NCBI GenBank assembly: GCA_963556255.1
Contig: OY744616.1
Coordinates: forward strand, 9,545,064 to 9,609,063
Source of the DNA: Allolobophora icterica
Taxonomy: Eukaryota > Annelida > Clitellata > Crassiclitellata > Lumbricidae
Reading direction: 5' to 3'
DNA: 64,000 bases
The notes below the pieces were generated by a model. It was not told the origin of the DNA, ran no database searches, and saw nothing but the letters and a program-made list of their open reading frames with translations. The position numbers and the translations under genes were made by a program. Below are positions 24,361-37,040 of this stretch, one piece after another; position 1 is the first letter of the stretch; each line of letters starts with the position of its first letter.

Positions 24361-24992
24361 AAAACTAGACTCACTGACTGACTGACTCACTTATTGACCG
24401 ATTGACCAACTGAATAATTGACTGACTGACTGATTGACCGACTATTATTGACTAACTGACTCATTGACTGACTGACTTACTTACTTACTTACTTACTTAC
24501 TGACTGACTAACTGGTTGATTGACTGATTGAGTGACTGACTGACTGATTAACTGACTGACTGACTGACTGACTTATTGACTGACTTATTGACTGATTGAC
24601 CGACTATTATTGACTAACTGACTCATTGACTGACTGACTGACTGACTGACTTACTTACTTACTTACTTACTGACTGACTAACTGGTTGATTGACTGATTG
24701 AGTGACTGACTGACTGATTAACTGACTGACTGACTGACTGACTTATTGACTGACTTATTGACTGATTGACCGACTATTATTGACTAACTGACTCATTGAC
24801 TGACTGACTGACTGACTGACTTACTTACTTACTTACTTACTGACTGACTAACTGGTTGATTGACTGATTGAGTGACTGACTGACTGATTAACTGACTGAC
24901 TGACTGACTGACTGACTTATTGACTGACTTATTGACTGATTGACCGACTATTATTGACTAACTGACTCATTGACTGACTGACTGACTGACTG

Positions 24993-25023
<31 letters not shown>

Positions 25024-25080
25024 GACTGACTAACTGGTTGATTGACTGATTGACTGACTGACTCACTGACTGACTGACAT
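24361..25080. repeat. Higher-order repeat of GACT/TTAC tetramers
   Basis: Tetranucleotide repeats (GACT, TTAC, TTGA) organised into a longer unit. The landmark ACTGGTTGATTGACTGATTG begins at 24511, 24681, 24851 and 25033, so spacings are 170, 170 and 182 bp. Each unit also carries CCGACTATTATTGAC once. Confidence 0.93.
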
Positions 25081-25584
25081 GCCTTTAGACGGACAATTGC
25101 TTTCCACACTCGATGACATGTGGCGTGTGTGCTTGTGATTAGTGTCACTTGCATCGGGTGCTTGAACTCGAAGGACTTTGAGGACACAGGTTGTATTAGG
25201 AACACGAGCCAGAACATGTCAACAAGGAATTATATTGCGCCTCCTCACATAACGAGCAAGATGACGGATATTTACAATGACTATGGTGACGGGGGAGATA
25301 TGACGAAGATGACGACGACAATGATGATGGTTACGACAACAAAGTCCGATTACGAACATCTATATTGTAATTGTAATGGAACATTTATATAGCGCCGCTC
25401 AGAGCAAAATAAACCAGAGGCGCTCTCATAGATTGCCTACATGATGTTAAATGCCGTCGTTAAGAACTAGACAATTACATCCGTTGGTAAATCAATGCAC
25501 AGTAAACTGGAAGAGCCAGCAATGGTAGGCCACGAACGTTTGCAGTTGGCTGATGAAGAAGGAGGAGACGAAGAAGATGATGAC
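25081..25584. other. No gene seen
   Basis: Unique sequence. Near 25375-25390 TTTATATAGCGCC is the reverse complement of the SINE/LINE tail motif GGCGCTATATAAA, so a minus-oriented element end may start here. Confidence 0.4.
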
Positions 25585-25850
25585 AATGAAAAGAATGAAG
25601 ATAAAAGAATGAAGATAAAAGAATGAAGATAAAAGAATGAAGATAAAATAATGAAGATAAAAGAATGAAGGTAAAAGAACGAAGATAAAATAACGAAGAT
25701 GAAAGAATGAAGATGAAAAAATGAAGATAAAAGAATTAAGATTAAAGATGAAGATAAAAGAATGAAAATAAAAGAATGAAGATAAAAGATTGAAGATAAC
25801 AGAATTAAGATTAAAGAATGAAGGTAAAAGAATGAAGACAAAAAATGAAG
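25585..25850. repeat. 14-bp minisatellite (GAATGAAGATAAAA)
   Basis: About 18 units of GAATGAAGATAAAA with ATTAAG and GGTAAA variants. Confidence 0.9.
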
Positions 25851-25975
25851 ATGATCATCATTAAGCTCATTTCATTAAGATATCATTGTTTCTCATGCGG
25901 CTGAAGACCATTCCATTCGCTCGTTGTGTTGTATCGTCACGTCGGGAGCATTAATTATGAGTTTTCCTCAAGAGG

Positions 25976-26016
<41 letters not shown>

Positions 26017-26164
26017 AGCATTTCCAATTACAATCATAATTCAGTCAATTTGTATAGTTATAGTGTTTACTGCAAACGAAAGTCTGAGCCAAGCTTCCGA
26101 TATAATGCATGTCAGTCATGACAGAGAGAGAGAGAGATTTCATTTATCTTAATTTGTCACATTC
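25851..26164. other. No gene; (TA)n
   Basis: Unique sequence around a (TA)n of about 30 bp at 25979-26011. Confidence 0.4.
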
Positions 26165-26360
26165 TTTCATCGATTACCGTAATCGTAATCGTAACCTACA
26201 AAAACTTCTAACGCGCCACTCGAAGCCTATTCACAAGCGCTGGACAATTGTATACGTAAACAACTTGTCCGAAGTCGCTACGCAGTGGCTCGAGGTAGAT
26301 TTGAACCTGCGAGCTCCCGGGTATAAGGCTCCGAACATACCGCTACACCACCGCGCCCCT
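26165..26360 (-). mobile_element. tRNA-derived SINE-like element, family D
   Basis: On the minus strand the head is GGGGCGCGGTGGTGTAGCGG (box A) with box B GGTTCAAATCTACC. The other end carries GATTACGATTACGG repeats as a tail. A similar CGTAATCGTAA-type strip lies at about 13568 and 30240, but without a head. Confidence 0.6.
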
Positions 26361-26810
26361 CAAATTGTCTCCGAATCTGTGTATTTCCATAGCTCCGCTT
26401 TTATGCTCGATATTTAGATTGCTCTTGCAAGAGCCTCACGACTCATGAGGCGCTCAGGCCTGATTAGAATGTTCGACATGTATTCCAATGACGAGTGGAG
26501 CTGCAAAGAACGATCTGCATTGCAGACTTCATTTCTAGACGTTTCGGTCAGACGAACATTTTCTCCAGGAAATTGGAGATCGTAGTGTATAGCGTGTGAA
26601 TCGATAATCGCATTAATGCGGTTTCCGTAGTTGTAAACACGTTTGGGACTTTCTTTCTTCCGGAAGAGGAATAGATCTATGCATAGATGTTTGCACAACG
26701 GCGTCGAAAAGGTGCAAGGCCAAAGTACAATCGCGATATATTAAGAGATATAGAACTATCACCGAAAACAACTTGTTTTCAAGATGCAACTTTAAATAAC
26801 AGTCAGTGAG
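26361..26810. other. No gene seen
   Basis: Unique sequence. A 94-codon minus-strand frame has no recognisable domain. Confidence 0.35.
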
Positions 26811-27700
26811 CAGAGCGTCTGATTTAAGGCGAGCGATCGATCGCTCTCCTTGGTCGCTCGCCTAGCAAAGGTACCGGCGAGCGATTTACCGCTCGCCTAT
26901 AGCCGAAGCCTTCTCACCGTCGGTGACAGTCGGTCGTCGCTCGCTGAGTTTGAGTTAGACTCCAAGACGATAGACGAACCTGAAGCGGGACCATTATTTT
27001 ATTTACCTGACTGAGATTACTTTAACTAACTTACTTCCGACAGCGGCGAATGCGTGCCGTGACCTGCCCTAATCACTGCTGACTGATCACTCCAGTCTCG
27101 TGCAATATGATTGGCCACAACAACACGGCCGACACCTCACGCCGCGTGACATCATCCGTAACATCACCAATTTCGGAAATTATTTTAAACAACAATAGCG
27201 CCGAAGATGAGCAAGTCGAATAATAAAGTACAGTTGAACACGTATCTGTCATGAAAATTAGGCGACTCGTTCGATGTCGATGTAGTCGAAATAGAAAACC
27301 GTCGAACTGTGAACAAAATTTACTGCAAGTCCTGCAGAAACCACGCCGACAAAAGGTCAAGCCAAAAATAAGTGTTCAACGTATGCCGAAGGCTCAACCA
27401 ACGTTGTGAATTCAGCCGTCACACGCCATCTTACGTCAATGCTAGGTTTCTAGTGAATGTTCATTCATTCGTTCTCAGAATTTATATGGCGCCTCTTCAA
27501 GAGACCTACTGAGATAACGGAAATGAATTGAGATAGGCCTACTAGATGAGTACTATATGCATCGATACGAAAAATTACGAATACGATACACAAAATACGC
27601 TGTACACAAGAGCTCCCGAGGTCGACCGCGTATCGCTCGCCTACTCGATCCAGCGCGATCGATTTTCAACCCGCCTACTATTTTCAAATCAGACGCACTG
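26811..27700 (+). mobile_element. hAT element with BED-finger relic
   Basis: Ends: CAGAGCGTCTGATTT on the left and, reverse complemented, CAGTGCGTCTGATTT on the right (14 of 15). Perfect 8-bp duplication TCAGTGAG at 26803-26810 and 27701-27708. Subterminal hairpins built on GGCGAGCG lie at 26827-26910. On the plus strand, about 27207-27430, decayed frames give MSKSNNKVQLNTYLS, then ENRRTVNKIYCKSCRKHADK and, after a frameshift, NVVNSAVTRHLTS. That is the order of an N-terminal BED zinc finger in hAT transposases, with the Cys-x2-Cys pair visible. The catalytic and dimerisation parts are absent, so the 890-bp copy is a deletion derivative. The adjoining TCAG minisatellite begins exactly at the right duplication. 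Confidence 0.85.
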
Positions 27701-28155
27701 TCAGTGAGTCAGTCAGTGAGTCAGCGAGTCAGTCATTCATTCAGTCAGTCATTCATTCAGTCAGTCAATGAGTCAGTCAGTCAACGAGTCAGTCAGTCAT
27801 TGAGTCAGTCAGTCAATGAGTCAGTCAGTCATTGAGTCAGTCAGTCATTGAGTCAGTCAGTCAATGAGTCAGTCAGTCATTGAGTCAGTCAGTCAATGAG
27901 TCAGTAAGTCAATGAGTCAGTCAGTCATTGAGTCAGTCAGTCAATGAGTCAGTCAGTCATTGAGTCAGTCAGTCAATGAGTTAGTCAGTCAATGAGTCAG
28001 TCAGTCAATGAGTCAGTAAGTCAATGAGTCAGTCAGTCAACGAGTCAGTCAGTCAATGAGTCAGTCAGTCAATGAGTCAGTAAGTCAATGAGTCAGTCAG
28101 TCATTGAGTCAGTCAGTCATTGAGTCAGTCAGTCAATGAGTCAGTCAGTCAATGA
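27701..28155. repeat. 16-bp minisatellite (GAGTCAGTCAGTCAAT)
   Basis: About 28 units with CATT/CAAT and TAAG variants. The array starts at the target duplication of the hAT element on its left. On the far side of that element only one AGTCAGTGAG unit is present. Confidence 0.93.
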
Positions 28156-28765
28156 GCCAGTCAATCGTTAATTTTGGTTGCTTGAACTTGCTTCAAACCA
28201 AAACAACGCTACCATATCGCGAACAAAATTTCCGCACAGGGCTAGAAAGTGTTCACCAGGTGATCGTAACCGTCACTCTTAAAAGTGCTGGTGATCGGAC
28301 ATCACCATCACGATACAACGTTACGCCTATGAGATATTAGGCATGCGAAGGATACGAAGACAAAACTTCTTAGCTGGAATCAAATCCCTTATGTCGTTGG
28401 TTGTTCAATCATGTGATACTACTTTTGACAAAGATACGGAGACAAAACTTCTTAGCCGAGGAATCAGTTGACTTATTCCCACGTGTACAAGAGATCAATA
28501 TTATTCATATTTTCCGTCAATTTCCGCATCGTTGGCTCGACTGTCAAATGACAGCTGGCGTCACTGTGCATCTCATACTCGATGGTCACCGATCTATGCG
28601 TCCGATGTTTATCCGTCCAACCCACATAGACCAACACTTCTCTGCAGCTGCTGTCAATGATCGCGTCAGTCACTTCTTTTCTGCGAACGACAACACAAGA
28701 TCCAGTGATGCCATTCACCAGAGGGCGTCACTGGGCCACAAAAGCAGACGATTAAACCGTTGAAC
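28156..28765. other. No gene; short direct repeat
   Basis: Unique sequence. AGACAAAACTTCTTAGC occurs at about 28359 and 28440, a local direct repeat of unknown meaning. Confidence 0.4.
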
Positions 28766-29118
28766 GACTGAACGAACGAACGAAGGAATGAAAGAACAAA
28801 TGATCGAAAGAAAGAAAGAACAAACGATCCTTCGAACGACCAAAAGATCGAACGAATGAATGAATGAACGAACGAACGAATGAAGGAAAGAATGAAAGAG
28901 CAAATTACGATCGAAAGATAGAAAGAACGAACGAATGAACGAACGAATGAACGAAAGAACAAATAGAACGAATGAACGAACGAATGAATGAATGAAAGAA
29001 CAAATGGAACGAATGATCGAACGAATGAACGAATGAACGAACGAACGAACGAAAGAACATGTGATCGAACAGCAAAATGAAAGAACGAAAGATCGAACTA
29101 ACTAACGAACGAACGAAT
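28766..29118. repeat. Degenerate (GAAC)n/(GAAT)n
   Basis: Tetranucleotide repeats GAAC, GAAT and GAAA over about 350 bp. Related to the array at 31998-32318. Confidence 0.93.
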
Positions 29119-30749
29119 GGATGAGAGTCAGTCGATACGGCCGAGCAGCGTTTTTGTAGACGGGCGTTATCAGAGCAGATGAACCTGGCAGTTTCATAGC
29201 GAAGACGATTTCCTTGAAGACCGTTCCACTTCAACCCACCAGGCTCTTTCGTCGAATCATCCCCTCTGTCAGACGCACAGCACCGCGCAGAAGCGCCCGG
29301 CCTCTCTCCCCGCCCGACGCAGCCTGCTCGCTCCCTATATTCTTAGGTCGCTCGCAGCAAGACCACTTCAAATCGCCGTCAGAGATTGAAGGAATCGAAG
29401 CAGGACGATGCGTCGAGCTGTTTGTTGTGCAGATAGTTTGCCGTGAGCTCGAACCGCACACAGACGTACTGCAGACGAACGAGGTACGGAAGGCCATCGC
29501 CTCTTACAGCATTCCATCCGTCCTTACGTCCGTTCGTCCGTTCAAAGCAATCCTCAGCCAAGATTAGCAAGCATTAACAACCGGTCTTAGATGCTCACAG
29601 GTCGGAAGCTGTTTACGTCGAAGATGATGGAAAACTTAATCCGGGCAACGAACGTTGTTTGATAGTGTTAAATGCCGGCTACAGCGAGAAGCCACTGCGT
29701 TACCGACTTCAAATGTCAATCGCATTATAACTCACTTTCAGTGGCGTGCCGAACGCTGGGCGCTTGACCTACAGCGAATCGGTGTTTTAGTAGTGTGGCT
29801 ATTTGCAGGATGTCACTTGCTCATCGTCTGTTTACTAAACAAACCGACAACATACGATGTGAGAAGATATCATTTATCTGATTGACGCCTCTGTCGATTG
29901 AATATATAAAACATTAAAAACAGGTAAGCTTATTTCTTGTTCTTGTATGAAACGCGCGCTGATACAATGTTTTATGTATCTACTAAGGCTTAACATATAT
30001 CACCGAAGCTGCTATGTGTAAAAACTGGAAATTGGGCTCACTGCCAGCGGAGCAATATTTTGATCCTTTTGGGATAACCCTTTGATACTGGGCATTTGTT
30101 GGCTAAAAGTCCATGCTACTGAATACAGTGAAACACTGAAATGTATTAAATTAGTCCAATTGTACTTGAATTTGGTGCTTGCTGTCAAACGTCTAGTCCT
30201 GTCTTGTCATACAGTTCATACTATATTGCCGACATCTCTTAATCGTAACCGTAACCTCTAAATTTTTAAAGAGCTACTCTAAAGCTAACCGCAGGGCACC
30301 AGCTTGTTCACTAGCGCAGCGTCTTGACAGAGGGCTTGTCTAGAAATCCCAATTGAAGATCCGAGTCCAGTTGTCAAAGAGAGGAGGCTGTGGAACTGCT
30401 AAGGCGGGGTTCGTTGAGGACTAGAAAGCTTGGGGCGGGCGATTGGATGGATTGGGGTATGCATTTCTAGAAGAGGTGGAACTGCAATTTGGAATGGAAG
30501 TAATGTGGGTGATAAGCTAAGGAGCCCGAGGCATATGATGATGGGTAAGTGGCGGTATTGAGACTTCTGCCAAATCACTGGTAGAATAGCGGTCATGATG
30601 TATGCATAAAATGTTGCATGGAAGTCCTACTACTGTTACACTGAGTCTGTGTTGCTGCCTAACTGCATGGCCCGTTGTGCTTCGTCCCATCTTAGAGGTC
30701 ATAAGATCTATTATTTATAGATGGAAAACCAATATGGATGAAAACCTTT
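29119..30749. other. No gene recognised in 1.6 kb
   Basis: Moderately G/C-rich from 29214 to 29570, where a 117-codon plus-strand frame (29214-29567) is balanced in composition but has no domain I recognise. The rest is ordinary. A tail-like CGTAACCGTAACC strip near 30243 hints at an old SINE. It is the best place to look for an unrecognised exon, but I cannot support one. Confidence 0.35.
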
Positions 30750-31062
30750 CCTCCAGAGAGCAACAACTGGAAATCTGAGAGGACACAGTCTGAAACTGTA
30801 TCATAAGTGGGTGCGATTGGACATTAGAAAATTCCTTTATCTAAATAATTGTGGATCACTGGAAGCGTCTACCAAAGGAAATAGTATCTGCACCAAGATT
30901 TAGCACTTTCAAACAAAAACTGAACAGTTGGATGAAACGACATAGGAACTAAGAGCTTATTTAGCTCACATATAGGTTATTATCTGTAACTGTAATTGTA
31001 GCTGTATCTTTAACTGATAACGCAGGGCCTAAGATAAGTAAGTAAGTAAGTAATCTTTCTAT
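30750..31062 (+). mobile_element. CR1-like LINE C-terminus and 3' end
   Basis: Translates to GNLRGHSLKLYHKWVRLDIR and, after one frameshift, VDHWKRLPKEIVSAPRFSTF and KQKLNSWMKRHRN before a stop at about 30950. This is the typical region downstream of the reverse transcriptase in CR1/Jockey-type LINEs. The 3' UTR ends in (AAGT)n at 31040-31055. It is 5'-truncated and not functional. Confidence 0.7.
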
Positions 31063-31997
31063 TAGTACGAGACAACGCTCATACTTTACAACTACATTGG
31101 CGAGAAAGAAACAAAATAGCACAATATCGGTAGAACAAAAAAAGAGATGCAATATTATTATAAGCAGTTTCATAATGTCTAATTTATATAAAGCTACGAT
31201 CTGAAGAACTTAAACATTGCTCGGGTCTACAACTGGAAACAGATTTGATCTCGGAACAACCATTAGGACTAGCATTGACCCCATTTTTATAGTTGTACAG
31301 TGAGCGAATGATGAAGGATTTCTTATGCACAGTGACAGTGTATGAAAGTACGATAATTCAAATGCATGCCACTTTTTCGTAAGTTGAATTTACGAAGGCG
31401 CTTTGCGAGCAGTAATTGGCGAAGACAGTGGGGTGACTGGATGCTTTTAAAGAACTTCAGTTCAATTTTCTCTCAAATCTTTCCCAACGTTAGACTGTCA
31501 CCCATCAAGAGGTTGCTGCGCCCAGCCATGCACAAAATTGAATCAATTCCTCCACCCAATTCCGTTAACAGGAAGCCCCTCCACCAAGATGGAAGAGCGT
31601 AACTTAATCGGGAGACTAAAAGGTCTTGGAAAATGTTCGTTAGTTTGCTGGGATAGTGTTTTTTTTCTGACACGAGGTGTGCAGTTGACATTGTCCAGTG
31701 TGCATTTGCTTTGTCTGGAGTGTGCAGTATGTAATGTGATTTTTTTAGCTTAAGTCAATAATACACAATTTCATTCTAATACTTGAAATTTTACTTAACA
31801 GCTCAGCTGCCCTTTGACAGTTTGACGAAAAGTGTGCAGCTGACATTTCTCAGTATTTTAGACACTGTTATAATCCGTTCGATAAGTAAACTCAAAATGC
31901 GATCGGTTGGAGTTAGAAAAATCAGGAGTGAGGCTAAGAACACGGAATCTTATGTTCAGAATGACATTGAAGAACTGACCGCACTGGACTGGGCAGT
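31063..31997. other. No gene seen
   Basis: Unique, A/T-leaning sequence. Several short frames, none recognisable. Confidence 0.35.
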
Positions 31998-32318
31998 TAG
32001 TTCCAAAATCAATGAACGAATGACGAAAGAATGAACGAACGAATCAATCAACCAATCAATCGGTTAATCAATCAATTAATGAACGAATGAACGATTGAAG
32101 GAACAAATTTACGAACGAATGAATGAGAGGAATAATGAATGAATGCATGCATGCATGAATGACTGAACGGACGAATGAATGAATGAATGAGTGAATGAAT
32201 GAACAAATGAGTGAATGAAAGAACGAAAGAAAGGATGAATGAACGAATGAATGAATGGACGAATGAATGAATGAATGAAAGAACGAATGAGTGAACAAAA
32301 GAATGAATGAAAGAAACG
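31998..32318. repeat. Degenerate (GAAT)n
   Basis: GAAT, GAAC and GAAA tetramers, with an ATCAATCA strip at 32043-32078. Confidence 0.93.
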
Positions 32319-32526
32319 TAGACGTAGAAACGATCTGAATAATCGTCTTTACTTATCAGTTGCAAGACCTGTGAACAGATTGACAGTTTCGTCGCCTGCA
32401 GAACCAAAATGGCTGCGTTGAAAGGCAAATGATTTACTACGAGATCAACGAAGAACTTCCTAGAAAGGAGAACAAACGTAGAAACAAACGACGTTGGAGA
32501 TTTACTTAGAAGAGTTAGCGGTGAGT

Positions 32527-32582
<56 letters not shown>

Positions 32583-32775
32583 GACACAGAGACAGACACA
32601 GAGACAGAGACAGAGACAGAGACAGATACAGAGACAGAGACAGAGACAGAGAGACAGAGACAGAGAGGGAGGGAGGGAGGGAGGGAGGGAGGGAGGGAGG
32701 GAGGGAGGGAGGGAGGGAGGGAGGGAGGGAGGGAGGGAGGGAGGGCAGTGAAAGAAAAATAGAGAGAGAGAGAGG

Positions 32776-32855
<80 letters not shown>

Positions 32856-32925
32856 CAGAGAGACACAGAGAGACAGACACAGAGAGGCAGAGAGAGAACA
32901 GTGAAAGAAAAAAACAGAAAACGAG
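32527..32925. repeat. (GACA)n, (GGGA)n and (GA)n block
   Basis: GACA to about 32580, GAGACA to 32665, GGGA for about 80 bp to 32745, then GA repeats from 32761 to 32852 and degenerate GACA to 32895. Confidence 0.95.
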
Positions 32926-33338
32926 AGTAAAATATAAACTTAAAGGCACATAAAACTGACGCGTGGATAATAAAAGATCAGAACGAAACCGAAATACCAA
33001 AGTGACCTTTCGAAACAAAGAACCTTCAGATGATTCCGACTCACCAACAGACAGAGAATCATAATTTAATCAGATGATCCAAGTGTTAGAGAACAATTCT
33101 TTGAACGGAGCACGCTCTCACCTGACGGTGGCTAATGAGAATGTTCGAGAGGCTGGCTTAGATGTAGGCCTACCAATCCATAAACTTCCTAAGGACTAAG
33201 TGAATGGCTGGCTCGCCTTCCTCAGTTCTCGTACCTGTAATAATGATGTTGAGAATATTCCGATGTCAAAGACGGCCCGGGGCGTCTTTAACATCGGCGT
33301 ATACTCTCAACATCGGTGCTTTTTCCAATTTCAGGTGC
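32926..33338. other. No gene; probable upstream part of a LINE
   Basis: Unique sequence. Its last part may be the less conserved upstream region of the LINE fragment that follows. Confidence 0.35.
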
Positions 33339-33745
33339 GAGGAACTGCATTGGTTACCTACGCGAAAACGCATTTAGTTTCAGATCGCAATGCTTGTGCG
33401 TAATGTCTTACTGCCTGTGGTCTATCTTATCTTAGAGATTTTTATGTCCCGACCTTTTCCATTCCTGGCCACAGAATTCTTCGCTGTGTTGGACAAGGTG
33501 ACCTGGTTGTCTCGGTGACCTGGTTTTCTCGTCAACCCCAACTTCCTAGAATTTTTGCTGTCGTTGGCCCAGTTTTCGGGAATAATTTGCCTTGACGTTT
33601 TATTGGTCTCAATTCCCTAAGCGCACAAAACTTTCCATTCGATCGTGGCTATGTGTTGTGAGGTAAGGACTAACTCTTATTTGTTTATCTTTTGCATTGA
33701 AAAACCAGCGCTATACAAATTGCTAACTTAATAACAATAATCAAC
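33339..33745 (+). mobile_element. L2-like LINE C-terminal fragment
   Basis: Decayed plus-strand translation begins EELHWLPTRKRI, continues AMLVRN, then SYLRDL and RCVGQGDLVV, and ends FAVVGPVFGNNLP across several frameshifts and stops. This is the conserved region between the reverse transcriptase and the 3' end of L2/CR1-type LINEs. The 3' end carries CCAGCGCTATACAAATTGC, the typical tail motif. Confidence 0.75.
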
Positions 33746-34110
33746 AATACCCTTTCTGGTATTATTCATTTTACCCTACTTTACATAACCTGCCCTTACT
33801 TTGCCTACCTAACTTAACCTTGCCTCCCTATGTTACCTTACGAAACGTTTACCTTTCTGGGGTATACCCGTACCCCAGTCTTGGAGTGCGTGGAATAGTG
33901 TATACCCCAAATATCTATGCCCAGGATAAATAATGCCCATAGAGTTAATTATGGTCTCCAATGAGAAACAGTAATTATAAGGGGAAAGGAGAAAACTTGG
34001 ATGAATTTGGCACCCCAACTGTGTACCCCAACTCTGTCGCCAATTTTGTACCCAAACATTGTACCCCAAGTTTGTACCCACACTATGTAGACCAAAGTTA
34101 CGCAACCGGT
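33746..34110. repeat. Degenerate pentamer and ACCCCAA minisatellite
   Basis: TTACC/CTACC pentamers to about 33840 (reverse complement of the 18-kb AGGTA strip), then units around TTTGTACCCCAA at 34010-34100 with ATACCCC variants further left. Confidence 0.55.
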
Positions 34111-34479
34111 TACCTTACAGCTCACAGTTCACTTTGAGTTGTAATTGTTATGACGTTCAGATAACAAGCTCATTATAGATGTAGCCTATAATTATTGTAA
34201 TCAATACTTATCACAACAACATATTAATCATTAATGTAATTAAAAAAACACCTGTTTGTTGCGCTGTATCCGTTATTTTTATAGCATCTTCTAGATAATG
34301 TTATCAGCTGCAGGTGGCTGAGGGTACAGAGGCAGAGGAAGCACGAGTTGCATCTCAGGGGCTCACAGGACTGCCTATTATTATCAGAGCATGTGGGAAG
34401 AGTATGTCGAACGTGCTTTTATCAGCTGCACCGCATTCGCACGATACGCTGTTCGCTTACAACGCACACCGCCAGGACC
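34111..34479. other. No gene; upstream LINE sequence possible
   Basis: Likely includes the poorly conserved upstream part of the LINE that follows, but no motif is readable. Confidence 0.35.
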
Positions 34480-35370
34480 CTCGTACTGCCACGCCTGTGT
34501 TCATTTGCTCAAGGGTTGATTATGGCAACGCCGTGTATGCAGGGCTAACTCTTTCCCGCATTAACAAACTGCGGTCTACCTTAACGCTGCGGTTCGCCTG
34601 ATTGTGGTATACCTTGGTTTGGGACTTTGGGCATATATCGAGCTTCAATCGGGAGGAATTACGTTGGTTGTCGATGCATAAAAGCATTGAGTTTAAGATC
34701 CTAATGGTTAAGCGTAACTGCCTTGTGGGCTGTGCTCCTTCTTATCGCAGGGAGTTGTGTGTCTTGGTCGCATCCTTTCCTGGCAGTACATTTAGGCCTG
34801 TTCGCTCTGCTGCACAAAGTGACCTGGTTGTTTCCACCAACCAGAACATCCACATTGCAAAGAGAAACTTCGCTGTTGTCGGTCAAAGCTTCTGGAATAG
34901 TATACCTAACATCTTACGACATTGACTCGTTGGTCTTTCTTTGCCTCGGGGTGCACGATAGTGTAGTGTTTAGCGCGCTGAACTGTCAATCGAGACGTCG
35001 GGATTCAAATCCCCAAATTTGGTTCGAGATTTCTGCTCCACCCGCACCCCCTAGCCAACTCAACTATTATGAATACAGTGACTGTAAACAGTTACTGTCG
35101 GTGAAAAGATAAGACGGCGAGGGAGAGGACTGGTCAACCGCCCTCACATGCCGAGGCTAAGAAAATTAGTCTTTAACACTCCATACCCATGACTGCCTCG
35201 GGGCTAGCTTAAGGGACTACTCCTCTTCTTCTTCTTTCCTTACCTCTGTTCCGCAAGCACCTGAAAACCATTTTGTTCGCTTCTGGTTTTCCGTCGTTAG
35301 CTCGATAGCGTCTCTGACGCGTCGGTCTTAAAAAGGTGCTATAAAAATACCTGACTGCAATAACAGTTAC
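34480..35370 (+). mobile_element. L2-like LINE fragment split by a SINE
   Basis: Left part (to 34947) reads SRVDYGNAVYAGL, then after a frameshift SIEFKILMVKRNCLVGCAPS and AKRNFAVVGQSFWNSIPN, the standard C-terminal blocks of L2-type LINEs. A family-A SINE then intervenes (34948-35233). The LINE resumes as RKHLKTILFA and ends near 35345 with GGTGCTATAAAAAT. Same family type as 33339-33745. Not functional. Confidence 0.78.
34948..35233 (+). mobile_element. SINE family A, copy 4, full length
   Basis: Box A GATAGTGTAGTGTTTAGCG, box B GGGATTCAAATCCC, CAAATTTGGTTCGAGATT, TACTGTCGGTGAAAAGATAA, tail block GGCTAGCTTAAGGGACTACT and a (CTT)n tail. Target duplication CTTTCTTTGCCTC (34935-34947) against CTTTCCTTACCTC (35234-35246), 11 of 13. 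It sits inside a LINE, so it is younger than that LINE. Confidence 0.88.
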
Positions 35371-36318
35371 AACTCTGACGACCGGTCAAGCTCAGGTGCG
35401 CTCTATACAATAACACACCCGTGCGTGTGTACCTGTACAAATGCCATACCTATAGTTCTAGGAAGAATACCTGGTCGTGGTTCAATGGGTGCAAGTGTCA
35501 ACGAAAATGATAAACAATTTTTTCAAAACGCCTCAGCTGCATGCACGCACGAGTTAAAAACACGATTAATATTGATTACAACGCCATAAGAATAATTATG
35601 AATAGTCCAATAATTTAGTTTCTCGCGCTGTAGGGACGCGTCGAACAATCCAATCTCGATGATAGGGCGCAGAATATTAATGAGAATTTGTAAGGCGGCG
35701 CAACTTCAGAGAAAAACTCATCAGTAGTGATCCCGACACAACAAGGGTCACCTTCGTTCAAACAGAATAGACATAAATGAAGATGAATAGCATCGCCCTC
35801 CTACTTTATCCAGGCCTTGCACTGGCACCACCCAGAGGAAGAGCTGTTATTTATAATCGTATAGGCCCAGATAGTTTGAGTTAAACCACGCCGTGTCATA
35901 ACAAAGATGATTGGCCTCCCCTCTTCTTCTCCTCTCCTCCTCCTCGTGTTCCTCCTCCTCCCCTCTTCCTCGTGCTCCTCCTCGTACTTCTCCTCTTCTC
36001 CTCCTCCTCCTCTCCTCCTCCTCCTGCTTCTCCTCCTCTTCTTCCTGCTCCTCCTTCTTCCAGCCAAAGGCTGTAGTTAAAACGGTGCAGAATATGGACT
36101 CCTGATAACACGTACGCACGTATACTACGACGATACCTCAAGTAACAGTCCTTGAGACATGCCGTGTACAAAGTCACATTGGGAATGCGTGCGTGTTTGT
36201 TAAAGCGTCGATTTTTGGCGCCTAATCGACAAGGATTTAATCAAGAACAAGTAAAAAATTAGGCCATAATATTTTATTTGCACACACGCACACATGCTCT
36301 CTCTTTATCTCTATGTAT
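35371..36318. other. No gene; CTC-rich strip
   Basis: Unique sequence, then a repeat-derived segment (35785-35915, shared in rearranged form with 22000-22075) and a pyrimidine-rich (CTC)n strip at 35917-36060. Confidence 0.5.

Positions 36319-37040
<722 letters not shown>

Noticed and set aside
24361..25080. CRISPR-like regular repeats
   Set aside because: The units are contiguous tetranucleotide repeats without unique spacers, in an animal genome. The same holds for the 23.0-23.7 kb and 27.7-28.2 kb arrays.
29214..29567. 117-codon frame in a G/C-richer region as a gene
   Set aside because: Unbiased composition, but no recognisable domain, no supporting neighbour exon and no splice evidence. 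Left as unrecognised.
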